From NCBI GenBank assembly GCA_028818695.1, contig JAPPNK010000014.1, positions 32,237 to 96,236 of the forward strand: a stretch of 64,000 nucleotides of DNA, written 5' to 3'. Made by a program: the position numbers and the translations under genes. Positions 52,516 to 62,800 of the stretch are shown in pieces. How positions within the stretch are numbered: the first letter of the stretch is position 1; each line of letters opens with the position of its first letter. The notes beneath the pieces were generated by a model. That model ran no database searches. It was not told where the DNA came from and was given only the letters and a program-made list of their open reading frames with translations. Source of the DNA: Candidatus Poribacteria bacterium. GTDB taxonomy: Bacteria; Poribacteria; WGA-4E; GCA-2687025.

Positions 52516-55500
52516 TCGGCGCCGCTTCGTTGGACCGCTGAATGATCGCCTGAATGCTCGTTTCTAATAACGCGCGGACTTCGATCGCTTCGACATGCAT
52601 ACCCTCTTCTTTGCGCTGCCTGTATTTGGCAAGCGAGGCGTTCGCGCTCAACGCCATATCCTGAAGATCGACGTCGCTGCGCGAACGGGCGTATTGGACA
52701 AGCTCCTTTATATGCGTCTCCAGCTGTGTCAAACCCGCTTTGGAGCCCTTGTACAAATTCCACTCCTGATTGATGAACAGGGCGAGGTCGGTCAGCGTCG
52801 GCTCCAACTTTTCGGGCTTCGGCGGCGACATGACAACGTTAACGGCAGTAACCTCGCCAATGAGCGTCACGACGGGAACGCTCTTCGCCTCCAAGCCCGA
52901 TGCGCTCAAGTAAAGCGTGTAATTGCTGCCCGCCTCCAGCTCATTAAACTCGTAAGAGCCGTCCGCATCGGTCCAGAAGCTGCTGTCTAGGATCTGATCT
53001 TTCCCTTTGGCGATACGGATGCCGACATTGACGATCGGCTTGCCGTCGTCGCCCGTGACGCGGCCGGCGATGGCGCCGTTCAGCCCCGCCTTGAGAACCT
53101 TATCCAGCGCGGTTCTAAATCCGTCGTCGTATTCAAGCCGATCGCCCGCCGCAACGAATACGGCGGTAAGGCGCGGCATGTCGTGGGTACCCTCCATCAC
53201 AGCTTCCGAATAAACAGGCTCAACATAGACGAGCGCTGTCTCGCCGTTGTTTTTAGGCGCGGGCAACAGGAGCAGGTTGCCGCGCGAGATTCTCGCCTTA
53301 TCAGAACTTTGGAATTTGAGCTCGTGTTTCATTTCCTTGGTGATGTTGGACTCCACCAATCGAGGCCCGTCGATATGCTCTGGAAGCGTATAGCAGACAA
53401 GCTGACCGTAATGATCGCCGTCCGAGCGGGCGACTAGCCAAGCAGAAAGCAAATTCTCGACCATCTTCCGATCCTGATTTTTGAGCTGCTTTTCAGTAGG
53501 TCTCGGCGACATCGGAAGCACGCTCACAAATTCAGGCGCATTAGAGCCGGGCAGCGTCAGCGTCATATAGGAAGGCATCATGGGTTGAAACTTATCGCCG
53601 ATCAACTCGTCCGGAATCCCCCACTCAAGGTTGCCGTCATAAAACGTTTGGGCGTCGTCCACATGGTATCGACCGTACATAGAGGCTTGCACCCAGAGCA
53701 TATAATCGGGGTACCGCAGATGTTTTTTGATCTCGCTCGGCATCTCTTCAATATCGTGAAACAGCTCCGCGAAGCGATGCTGGTACATTTCCATGAGCGG
53801 ATCATGCGGGTCGGTCACATAGAAAAACACGTCCCCGTTGTACGGGTCCACGACAGCGACAGCGGAGTTGCGAATGTAGTTGTAGCCCTTAAAAGTTGGC
53901 TCTTTATGGTTGGTTCCGCCGAGGTCGTAAATCGGATCGCCGACGATGTCCAAGGCGCGCCGGCGCTCCGAATACGGGAAACGATTCGACACCGTATAAA
54001 CATCGATCACCCACCACAGCTTCTTGGTATCTTCCCCGATCACAATATACGGATCCGGGTCGAATTTGAGAAACGGCGCCAGTATCTCGGCTCGGTTGAG
54101 AACCTCGCGGTGAAGAAGAACGCGGCTGTTGGGATTCAACTGATTTGAAATTCCAACCCGAATCGGATTGAGCAGGCGCGTCGCCCAGAGCCAGCGTTTG
54201 AGACCCGAATGGATCTTAACGCCGCCGTGCCCGTCGTACCGCGCTTCTCTTTGGCCGGGGCCTTTCTCGACCTCGCTTGTATTCACAAACACATAGTCGT
54301 TGTTCATCTCGCCGTAGTAGATTTCAGGGCGGCGGACGATGAACGAATCGCTGACGGTCGATTTCTTCATATCCGCCCCTTTCACCCATATCTCAGGCTT
54401 GCCGTCCTCCTTTGAAACATTGACAGGGGCGGCGACCACGCCATGCCCATGCGTGAACCGCATCGTGCGGGCGACCCAGTCCCTAGAGGCTCTTTCCCCC
54501 GGGTCTACTTCGCGAGCTCCAAGCAGCGTCTGACGCAACTTTCCATCAACAACATATCGATCCACGTCCATATACTGATGAAATGTATAGGTTTTCGGAT
54601 CGATCAGCTGTTCAGCCCGCACCCACTTCCATGCGGAGATGCGGTCCCACAGCTGCACATTTTCTAAGAAGGACGGCTGGGCGTTAATTTCTTGCAGGGT
54701 CGCTTGACCCTGGATAGACATATTTTTTTGAATCACGTCCAACTTGAAGCCGCGGCGCGTCATGCCAATATGCTTTTCAAGATACGGCTTCTCGTATTTC
54801 GTCTTATTCGCTCGAATGGGAATATGGTAGTAAAAGAGCGGATATATCCAGAGAATCGCTAGATACGCCGACCCCCATCCAACCGCGACCCACCACCACA
54901 GGCGGCGGTTTTGCCAAATCACATTCACCAGCAGCGCCAACGCCAGAACCGCCAACGCCCAAATATAGTACTCCGTCAGTTTCTCCTGGAGAATATAAAA
55001 ATAGTCAACGCTCGACTTAGCGGCGGAGCCTTTGAAGTTGACGACAGGGTCCAGATACAGCATCGACTGACGATCCACATCCGCCTTCCAAGCCGCCGCG
55101 CCCAGTATCATGATCCAAAGCAGCGTCCCCTGCGCCGCGATGCCTCTCAACGCCCTCGGCATCGAGTGCGCGTCTCTATGGTAGTAGTAGCGGTACTGAT
55201 ACGCGATCAGCCCCAAAGCGGCGAAGAGAACCGCCAGAATCCACATGCTTTCATAGCGCGTGCGCGGAAATCTGAACAGATAATAGCCGACATTTTTATA
55301 AAAAATCGGGTCGCAGAACCCGTCCTTCAGATACTTCGACTTCGCCGCCTGCGCGGTCAAATCGTCCAACGCGGCGGCTCTTCTCTCTTCTTCAGTCGCC
55401 GCTTCGTCTTCTGCCGCCGACGCTGCATCTTCTGCCGCCGGCGCTTTGAACGACATGCCTTTTTTGTAGCTGTCGTTCTCGCCGAGCGGCTTCTCCTTGA

Positions 55501-56353
55501 CGCGCTCAACAACGGTGCGCCCCGTCAGATGCAGGTGGAACGATTCGCCGAGAGTTTCGCCGTCGCTGGAGACGGGCAGATATCCGCGCAAATAGTAATG
55601 CGGCGGCTCTGGCGCCTGTTTTGCGCCGGTTGTCGTCCCGCTGTCGACGCCTAGAAACAAAACATTCGGATCGCCTTCAAACTTCGCCTTCAGCGCCGCC
55701 TCCATCTCCGCGGTGAACGCCTTCAGCGCCGCCTCGTCTGTCCATGGCGCAGCCGTCGCAGGATTGTCGGGCGTCCCAAAAAGAGCGGGTTGATGCTGAA
55801 CAATTGCTTGAACTCGACCGACGCCCTCTTTGTCGTACGCTTCCGCGCTCCAGTATGCCTCCCACTGCCACATTACAATGAACGCCAGCAAGCCCGACGC
55901 CGCCAAACACGCCGCTGTCAACAGCCGATGCATCAGCCTCGACTGCGTCACCGCCCAGTGTTCAATGTCGCCCCGCAGCCGGCAGACGAACCGGGCAATG
56001 AGCAAATTCAAAAACAGAAACGCAAAGCCGACCCCGAAATAGACCCCGAACACCTGCCACCGCATGACAAGCATGCGCTCAAACACCTTTTCGTAGCCGG
56101 CAGGTTCGCCGTCAGGATTAGAAAAATGGGCGCGCCATTGATGTTCCGTCCACAGATAAGCGATATGCGGCCATGCCCAAACCGCCATGATGAGCGTCGG
56201 AACAACGAACCAGAGCAGTCCGACCGCGCGCGCGCGTTTGTCCCGCTCGCGCCATCCGCGCGACAGATACGCAATACCGATGAACCCGCATCCGACCCAT
56301 GCGGCAACCGCGAGCATCAGTGAAATGGTGACGTGAAACGCTTTGACGTCCAT
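52502..56353 (-). CDS. UPF0182 family membrane protein with carboxypeptidase-regulatory-like insert
   Basis: A 1283-residue protein of the UPF0182/COG1615 family, unknown function. Seen: about seven N-terminal membrane segments up to residue 520, with an inserted acidic Glu/Ala loop near 310-350, and then a long exported domain with TLLGAREVDP, FTHGHGVVAAPVNVSKEDG, YFGEM-like IYYGEMNNDYVFVNT and DPHDPLMEMYQHRF. Residues about 1093-1178 look like a carboxypeptidase-regulatory beta-sandwich (AGRVTGDDGKPIVNVGI..TDADGSYEFNEL), which ordinary UPF0182 proteins lack, followed by a coiled-coil tail. ATG at 56353. Confidence 0.85.
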   Translation of the reverse strand: MDVKAFHVTISLMLAVAAWVGCGFIGIAYLSRGWRERDKRARAVGLLWFVVPTLIMAVWAWPHIAYLWTEHQWRAHFSNPDGEPAGYEKVFERMLVMRWQVFGVYFGVGFAFLFLNLLIARFVCRLRGDIEHWAVTQSRLMHRLLTAACLAASGLLAFIVMWQWEAYWSAEAYDKEGVGRVQAIVQHQPALFGTPDNPATAAPWTDEAALKAFTAEMEAALKAKFEGDPNVLFLGVDSGTTTGAKQAPEPPHYYLRGYLPVSSDGETLGESFHLHLTGRTVVERVKEKPLGENDSYKKGMSFKAPAAEDAASAAEDEAATEEERRAAALDDLTAQAAKSKYLKDGFCDPIFYKNVGYYLFRFPRTRYESMWILAVLFAALGLIAYQYRYYYHRDAHSMPRALRGIAAQGTLLWIMILGAAAWKADVDRQSMLYLDPVVNFKGSAAKSSVDYFYILQEKLTEYYIWALAVLALALLVNVIWQNRRLWWWVAVGWGSAYLAILWIYPLFYYHIPIRANKTKYEKPYLEKHIGMTRRGFKLDVIQKNMSIQGQATLQEINAQPSFLENVQLWDRISAWKWVRAEQLIDPKTYTFHQYMDVDRYVVDGKLRQTLLGAREVDPGERASRDWVARTMRFTHGHGVVAAPVNVSKEDGKPEIWVKGADMKKSTVSDSFIVRRPEIYYGEMNNDYVFVNTSEVEKGPGQREARYDGHGGVKIHSGLKRWLWATRLLNPIRVGISNQLNPNSRVLLHREVLNRAEILAPFLKFDPDPYIVIGEDTKKLWWVIDVYTVSNRFPYSERRRALDIVGDPIYDLGGTNHKEPTFKGYNYIRNSAVAVVDPYNGDVFFYVTDPHDPLMEMYQHRFAELFHDIEEMPSEIKKHLRYPDYMLWVQASMYGRYHVDDAQTFYDGNLEWGIPDELIGDKFQPMMPSYMTLTLPGSNAPEFVSVLPMSPRPTEKQLKNQDRKMVENLLSAWLVARSDGDHYGQLVCYTLPEHIDGPRLVESNITKEMKHELKFQSSDKARISRGNLLLLPAPKNNGETALVYVEPVYSEAVMEGTHDMPRLTAVFVAAGDRLEYDDGFRTALDKVLKAGLNGAIAGRVTGDDGKPIVNVGIRIAKGKDQILDSSFWTDADGSYEFNELEAGSNYTLYLSASGLEAKSVPVVTLIGEVTAVNVVMSPPKPEKLEPTLTDLALFINQEWNLYKGSKAGLTQLETHIKELVQYARSRSDVDLQDMALSANASLAKYRQRKEEGMHVEAIEVRALLETSIQAIIQRSNEAAPNGKP

Positions 56354-56526
56354 ACATGCCCCTCGCTCACATCATTTTACCGCAAAACGGGCAGCTCCGC
56401 AACGGCGTCGGCGCTCTGAAAATCGGACGTTTTCATTGCGTCCGCTGCGCGGGCGGTTCAAAGCCGTTAAGTTTTAAAAGGATCCGCCCTTCAAGTTGGG
56501 CATTGGACAGATCAGACCCTGCCTCT

Positions 56527-57633
56527 TTAAAACAGCCGGCCAATCATGATGACCGCAAGCGGAACGGCGTAAAACAGCGCCAGCGTATAGACGATGGCGA
56601 GTATCCTGTATCGGCTAGCGATCTCGCCGAACCGCTCCGCCAGCCAGACAGGGATATTCCGCACCGGCTTGATCGGAAACACAATCAGAACGCCGGTCAC
56701 GTTGAAAAAGAAATGCCCAAGCGCGACGACCAGCCCATCGATCTTTCCGCTAGCTAAAGCGGCCAAAAGCGCAGTGAAGGTGGTGCCGATGTTGGCGCCG
56801 CAGATATAGGGGAAGATCTGCGCGACCGAGAGCGCGCCCGTCGCCACAAACGGAACCGCAAGCGAGGTGGTGACGGAGCTGCTTTGCGCAAGAATGGTGA
56901 CGCCGACGCCGAAGACTAGGCTCGCCCAGCTCGCTTTGAAGATATACTTCTCGATCACATTGTCCGCCTGATCTAGGGCGAGCGCCTTGAGCGAGCGAAC
57001 AAGAATGCGCAGCCCGAAGAAGAGAAACGCGGCGGCAAGAATCAGAACGATCCACCTTTCTGCGCCGGCGAAGCCGAGTTCGCCAATGCCGGCGCTCAAG
57101 AGTTTGCTGACGGGGTCGGTGAAGTAATCTTTGAGCGGGCTTGCCAGATCCAGTCCGCCGACCGACTGAAACGTTTTGGCGAAAACTTCGGAGATCCGGT
57201 CCATGAAGCCGGTCAACAGCTCCAGCGGAAAAAGGATCGCGACAACGATGATGTTGAAGAAGTCATGGACGGTCGCGCCTCCGATGGCGCGCTTGAACTC
57301 CTCCCTGTCGCCGATATGCGCGAGCGAAACGATCGTGTTCGTGACGGTCGTCCCGATGTTCGCTCCCATAACGATCGGATGGGCGACAGCGACGGGAATG
57401 GTTCCAGCCCCGACCAGCGCCACTGTCGAGGCGGTGACGGTGGAGGAGCTTTGAGCGAGCGTCGTGGCGAGAATGCCGATAAACAAACCGACAAACGGAT
57501 TTTTGGCGGGGCTGAGAAACTCATCCACTTTCGCTTTGTCAAAAATCTTGAGCGCGTCGCCCAGCAGCTCAATGCTGATAAAGAAAAGCGCAAGACCGAG
57601 AACGAGTCCGCCAATGGAGCGTAAATGCTTCAC
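56527..57633 (-). CDS. Na/Pi cotransporter-like protein, copy 1
   Basis: A 368-residue membrane protein with about eight segments and two inverted repeats. Seen: QSSSTVTASTVA and QSSSVTTSLAVPF, the paired QSSS motifs that form the sodium and phosphate site, and GANIGTTVTNTIVSLAH. It lacks the C-terminal PhoU-like domain of YjbB/NptA relatives. It starts at GTG, with AAGGAA upstream. A 14-bp palindrome lies 76 bp upstream in the same position as in copy 2. Likely sodium-driven phosphate transport. Confidence 0.88.
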   Translation of the reverse strand: MKHLRSIGGLVLGLALFFISIELLGDALKIFDKAKVDEFLSPAKNPFVGLFIGILATTLAQSSSTVTASTVALVGAGTIPVAVAHPIVMGANIGTTVTNTIVSLAHIGDREEFKRAIGGATVHDFFNIIVVAILFPLELLTGFMDRISEVFAKTFQSVGGLDLASPLKDYFTDPVSKLLSAGIGELGFAGAERWIVLILAAAFLFFGLRILVRSLKALALDQADNVIEKYIFKASWASLVFGVGVTILAQSSSVTTSLAVPFVATGALSVAQIFPYICGANIGTTFTALLAALASGKIDGLVVALGHFFFNVTGVLIVFPIKPVRNIPVWLAERFGEIASRYRILAIVYTLALFYAVPLAVIMIGRLF

Positions 57634-57724
57634 ACCATTCCTTTCAACGAAACCAGTACACAGCTCGACGGCTCATGTCGATTTCGTCCGGATCTCGTTT
57701 TCAGTTGAGGCGTTTGAACGCCGA
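57634..57724 (-). repeat. Duplicated leader with palindrome, copy 1
   Basis: About 90 bp upstream of the first Na/Pi gene match 58919-59009 upstream of the second. The palindrome GGCGTTTGAACGCC (57709-57722) is exact in both and lies 76 bp before each GTG, as an operator would. Confidence 0.75.
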
Positions 57725-57814
57725 TGGGTACCATACTCGAAAGAGACGGAAAAATCGAATTTTTCTAAATGGGAGAATGAATCCAGGCATGCCCAATTCA
57801 AGCGCCCAGATTCT

Positions 57815-58918
57815 TTAAAACAGCCGACTGATCATGATCACCGCGAGCGGAACGGCGTAAAACAGCACAACCATATAGGCGATGGCGAGTAGCCTATATC
57901 GGCTTGCGATTTCGCCGAACCGCTCCGCCAGCCAGATAGGGATATTCCGCAGCCGCTTGATCGGAAACACAACCATAACGCCTATCACGTTGAAAAAGAA
58001 ATGCGCAAGCGCGACAGACAGCCCTTCAGGGTTTTGGCTGACGAGCGCGGTCAAAAGCGCGGTGAAGGTGATGCCGATATTGGCGCCGCAGACGTAGGGG
58101 AAGATCTGCGCGACCGAGAGCGCGCCCGTCGCCACAAACGGAACCGCAAGCGATGTTGTGATGGAGCTGCTTTGAACAAAGATCGTGATGACGACGCCGA
58201 AGATCAAGCTGGCGGAACTCGCTTTGAAGATATACTTCTCGACCACATTGTCCGCCTGGTTTAGGGCTAACCTCTTGAGCGAGCGAACCAGAATGAGCAG
58301 CCCGAAGAAAAGGAACGAGGCGGCGATGATCAGAACGATCCACCCTTCTGCGTCGGCAAATCCGAATTTGTCAATGCCGGCGCTCAAGAATTCGCTGACG
58401 GGGTCGGTGAAGTATTCCTTGAGCGGGCTGGCAAGTTCGAGGCCGCCGAAGTTGTGAAACGCTTTGGCGAAATAGTGGGAGATATGATTCATGAAGCCTG
58501 TTAACAGCTCCAGCGGGAAAAGGATCGCGACGATGATGATGTTGAAAAAGTCGTGGACGGTCGCTCCGCCGATAGCGCGCTTGAATTCCTCCCGGTTGCG
58601 GATATGCGCGAGGGAAACGATCGTATTTGTGACGGTCGTCCCGATGTTGGCTCCCATGACGATCGGAATGGCGACAGCGGCGGAGATGCCGGTCCCGGCG
58701 GAAGCAACCGTTACAGCGATGACAGCGACGGAGCTTTGCGCTAGCGCCGTGGAGAGTATGCCGATGAACAGTCCGACAAACGGATTGCTGGCGCTTTTAA
58801 GGAGTTTGCCAGCGGCTCCTTCGCTGAAAAGCTCAAAAGCGTCTCCCATCAGCTCAATGCTCAGGAAGAAAAGCGCAAGACCGAGAACGAATCCGCCAAT
58901 GGGGCGTAAATTCTTCAC
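57815..58918 (-). CDS. Na/Pi cotransporter-like protein, copy 2
   Basis: A 367-residue paralog of copy 1 with the same segments. The first QSSS motif has changed to QSSV, so the sodium/phosphate site may be altered; the second QSSS is intact. GANIGITF replaces GANIGTTF in the second repeat. GTG 58918 (after AAAGG) matches the start of copy 1. The TTG at 58948 listed by frame length has no ribosome site. Confidence 0.87.
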   Translation of the reverse strand: MKNLRPIGGFVLGLALFFLSIELMGDAFELFSEGAAGKLLKSASNPFVGLFIGILSTALAQSSVAVIAVTVASAGTGISAAVAIPIVMGANIGTTVTNTIVSLAHIRNREEFKRAIGGATVHDFFNIIIVAILFPLELLTGFMNHISHYFAKAFHNFGGLELASPLKEYFTDPVSEFLSAGIDKFGFADAEGWIVLIIAASFLFFGLLILVRSLKRLALNQADNVVEKYIFKASSASLIFGVVITIFVQSSSITTSLAVPFVATGALSVAQIFPYVCGANIGITFTALLTALVSQNPEGLSVALAHFFFNVIGVMVVFPIKRLRNIPIWLAERFGEIASRYRLLAIAYMVVLFYAVPLAVIMISRLF

Positions 58919-59009
58919 ACCTAACCTTTCAACGAAACCAGTACACAAAGCAACGGCTCATGTCGATTTCGCCCGGACATCGTTTTCAGTTGAGGCGTTT
59001 GAACGCCGA
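58919..59009 (-). repeat. Duplicated leader with palindrome, copy 2
   Basis: Counterpart of 57634-57724. The palindrome is at 58994-59007. The two copies differ at several places outside the palindrome but not in it, which suggests selection on that site. Confidence 0.75.
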
Positions 59010-59168
59010 AGAATAATCATATCCGAAGCTGCCAAAAAAATCAAGCATTTTCTCCAGCTGTCATCCACGCGAATCCTTTCCGCGCAAGACAGCAGCGCAT
59101 CCCATGTAACTTGAACGCCTGCGCGGGTGTTTTAACTACGCTACTCAATTACGCCGCGGGGATGCACG

Positions 59169-59855
59169 ATGAGACTGGAGACTCTCTTAGGCGCGGGGGT
59201 CGGCTTGCTTCTCCGCGCCGTTTACATGCAATGGGTGTTTGCGCCATACCCCGCCGCGCGGTATGTCGATACGGCGCCGCTTGTCGTTCTGGGCGCGCTG
59301 GCTGCGGCCGTCTTAATGGAACTCATTCTCCAGCTCTTCTCCCGAAAACGCCGCAGGACGCGCCTGCGTGAGCGCGCCTTCGGCGTCTCGATGTTCTTCT
59401 CCGCCGCCATCTTCATTGAGTTCGGCAAAATGGCGGGCGAATATTCCGGCGGGGCGCAGACCGCGGTCTGGGCTGCCGCGTTCGCCTCGTCGCTGTTGTT
59501 GTCGAATCTGATGACGCGTTACTGCCGTTATGAGCGTTTGTCGTCCCGCCGGGCTGTCAGGGTTATATCAAGGTCCGCGCGCCGTCCCGTTCAGATCAAG
59601 GCAAAGTCCGCGCGCCGCGCCGCTCAGATCAAGGCAAAGGCAAGGTCCGCGCGCCGTTCCGTTCAGGCAAAAGCAAAGTCCGCGCGCCGTCCCATGAAGT
59701 CGAAGGTTGCGCCCCGGCCCAGTTGGCAGTATAATCCGCGCGGAAATCTGCTTTATAGGGGTTGGAATCATCGATCGACACGACGCAGAAATTCTGCTGC
59801 ATCCAGAAAACGCGCCTACGCCTACGGACGCCGCCAACCTGCTCGCGCCGTATAG
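59169..59855 (+). CDS. Membrane protein with Lys/Arg-rich repetitive tail
   Basis: A 228-residue protein. Three hydrophobic segments (about residues 4-24, 36-57 and 74-112) are followed by a very basic tail from residue 125, built of tandem KAKSARR/IKAKSARR units encoded by about 33-39-bp DNA repeats (59568-59700). The composition recalls histone-like or RNA-binding tails. No family is recognised. ATG start. Its last 150 bp carry the glnE promoter and overlap the glnE frame. Confidence 0.62.
   Translation: MRLETLLGAGVGLLLRAVYMQWVFAPYPAARYVDTAPLVVLGALAAAVLMELILQLFSRKRRRTRLRERAFGVSMFFSAAIFIEFGKMAGEYSGGAQTAVWAAAFASSLLLSNLMTRYCRYERLSSRRAVRVISRSARRPVQIKAKSARRAAQIKAKARSARRSVQAKAKSARRPMKSKVAPRPSWQYNPRGNLLYRGWNHRSTRRRNSAASRKRAYAYGRRQPARAV
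59568..59700 (+). repeat. Short tandem repeats encoding the basic tail
   Basis: Four imperfect units around TCCGCGCGCCGTCCCGTTCAG and ATCAAGGCAAAG. They encode the KAKSARR motif of the membrane protein. Confidence 0.7.
59707..59735 (+). promoter_or_regulatory. Promoter of glnE
   Basis: TTGCGC (59707-59712), a 17-bp spacer and TATAAT (59730-59735). It lies inside the end of the upstream gene, and the transcript would begin near 59742. Confidence 0.65.
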
Positions 59856-62800
59856 AATAGAAGACCCGCGCGGAGCCGTTCAAACGCTGCGAGCCATGGC
59901 GGAGCTGTTCGGATGGGGTCCCTCCTTTTCCGGGCATGCGGCGCAATTTATAAAATCTGCCGCCGTCTCGGCAAATCCGGACATGGCGCTCAAACGCGCG
60001 CTCCACTACGCCAGGGCGATCGCCTCCCCCCACAACTTCTTCAGCTACGCCTTGGAGATTCCGCAGCTCATCGACGATCTTATGACCGCGTTTGGCGGCA
60101 GCGAGTACCTCTCCGCTATCCTCATACGCCATCCGGGCTATCTGCCGTGGCTCCTGCAGACGATGGACGAATCGGGCCGCAAGCCGCTCGAAAAACGCGC
60201 CAAGGAGCTGCTAAACGAAATGCGCAGCGACCGCTCCGGCGAGTCGAAACGCGGCGTGTTGAGACGTTTTAAAAGGCGCGAAACGCTGCGCATCGGTATG
60301 CGCGACCTGCTCCAAGCCGCCTCGGTGGATGAAACGACCGCGGAGCTGGCTTTTGTCGCAGACGCAGCTTTCCAAGGCGCTTATCTGCTTGCCCAGGCTG
60401 AAACGCGCCAATCGCTCGGCAGACCCCTGAACGCGGACGGCTCCGAAGCGGGCTACTGCGTGATCGGAATGGGCAAACTGGGCGGCGGCGAACTGAACTT
60501 CTCCTCCGACGTCGACATCCTGTGCGTTTACAGCGAAGACGGAAACACGGACAAGGGCGGCGCAAACCAGACCTATTTTCAGCGCCTCACCGAAAAACTG
60601 ATCGAGATCATGAGCGCGCCGACGCAGGACGGGTATGTGTTCCGCGTCGACCTTCGGCTGCGTCCGCAGGGCGGTTCGTCGCCGCTCGCGCGTTCGCTGG
60701 CAAGCTATGAAGGCTACTACGAAGCTTGGGGCGAGCTGTTCGACCGGCAGGCGCTCATCAAGGCGCGTTACGCCGCGGGCGACCAGAATTTAGCCCGCGC
60801 CTTTCTGTCCATGACGGAAGCGTTTGCCTATCGGACGCTCCAGGACGCCGCCGAAATTGAGGATACTTTAGAGGAAATCTACCGCACAAAGCTGCAGATC
60901 GAAGCGCGCATCGCCCAAAAAGAGGACCCGCGCCTGCATGTGAAACTTGGACCAGGCGGCATACGCGACATTGAATTCATCGCCCAGGCGATGCAGCTGA
61001 CGCGCGGAGGCGTCGACCGTTCGCTGCGGGCGCGCGGCTCCATTGACGCTCTGAACGCTCTCGCGGCGGCTGGACATCTTCCCAACGAAGAGGCGGAGCG
61101 GCTCAAAGACGCGTACCGATTCATGCGGCGCGTCGAAAACTGCATCCAGCTGGTGTCCGATCAGCAGCGGTATTCGCTTCCGTCCGACGAGGCGGAATGG
61201 GAGCGCCACGCGCGCCGACTCGGGTACGCCGATTCGCCCTCCGAGACGTTCCGCCGCGATTTTGAGGAGCGGCAGACCTTCATTCGCAGCGTCTTTGATC
61301 GGCTGTTTCGCGCGGATGAAAGCCCGTTCCGGCGGATGATGAACCGCCTGCTGGATGAGGATTCCCCCAGCCCAGAGACAGCTGAGTTTCTGCTGTCGTA
61401 CGGTCTTGAAGACGCCAAGGGGGCGAGCCGCGCGCTGAACGCTCTGGCGAAGGGGTCTTCCCGTGTCCGTTTTTCGCCGCGCGTTCGCCGCGCCTTCCGC
61501 GATTTTGCCGAGCCGCTTCTGAACGAACTCAAGGAAACGCCCGATCCGTCTCTCGCGCTGACGCAGCTGGAGCGTTTCTTGTCCGCCTCAAAGGCGCGCG
61601 CCTCCTATTTCGACCTTTTAAAAGAGGTCGGGCCGATTCGGCAGCTGCTTGTCAGGCTGCTGGGCGAGAGCCGCTTTATCGGCGACATCCTGGCGCAGAA
61701 CCCTGTCGTGTTTGAAACGCTCGTTGCAGGCGCGCAGATGGGCGAGCGCGTCGAATCGCCCGAGCCGCTGTATGAAAAGCTGAAGACGCAAGCCGCCCGC
61801 GCTAAAGAAGACCCGACGCTCGCGGCGCGCCGATTTCGCCAAACCGAAATGGTGCGCATCGGCGCGCGCGACCTGCTCGGAGAAAGCGACGTCCTGACGA
61901 CAACCCTAGAGCTGAGCCTGCTCGCCGAAGCGATCCTGCGTTACGAAACGGAGCGCATGTTCAACGAGCTGGCGGAACGGCGCGGGATCCCAAAGCATGA
62001 GGACGGATCGCCCGCAACCTATGCGGTCGTCGGCATGGGCAAGCTGGCGGGGCGCGAGCTGAATTACAGCTCGGATCTGGACGCGCAATTCGTCTATTCC
62101 GGACCTGGCAAAACAACAAAAGGCGAGCCGAACGGCGCCTTCTTTAGCCGAATGGCAGCCTCAATGGCTTCGCAATGGAAACGTCCGGCGCTCGGAAGCC
62201 GCTTTTATGAGCTGGATCTGCGCCTGCGCCCTTACGGACGAGGCGGCCCTACCGCGCTCACCTTAGACGGATACTGCGAGTATTACGAGACGCATGCGGA
62301 GCTGTGGGAACGGCAAGCGGCGGTCAAGTCCCGCCCCGTCGCCGGCGACGAAGCGCTGGGAAACGCATGGCGCCGACTTGCGGATGAATTCGCCTACGCC
62401 AAGCCGTTGACCCCGGAAGAGGCGGAGCAGATCTACAGCGTCCGCGCGCGGAAAGAAAACAAAGCCGCCCGCGAGACTGGGCGGATGCACAACATCAAAT
62501 CTGGATACGGCGGGCTGGTCGACATCGAGTTTCTCGTCCAGGCTCTGCAACTGCGCTGGGGACTAACGATCCGTTCCGCGCGTTCGCCCAACACGTTAGA
62601 CGCGCTGAACGCCTTGACCCGCGAAGGCCTCGTTGAGCCGAAGGTTCGCAGCGAATTGAGGCATGCGTATCTGTATCTGCGCAAGGTTGAAAATCGGCTT
62701 CAGATTGTGGAAAATCGGTCGCTGGCGGCGCTGCCGAACGACCCGGCGGCGTTGTCCCAGCTGGCGCGTCGGTTGTATTATGAGAGCGTAGAGGAGCTGC

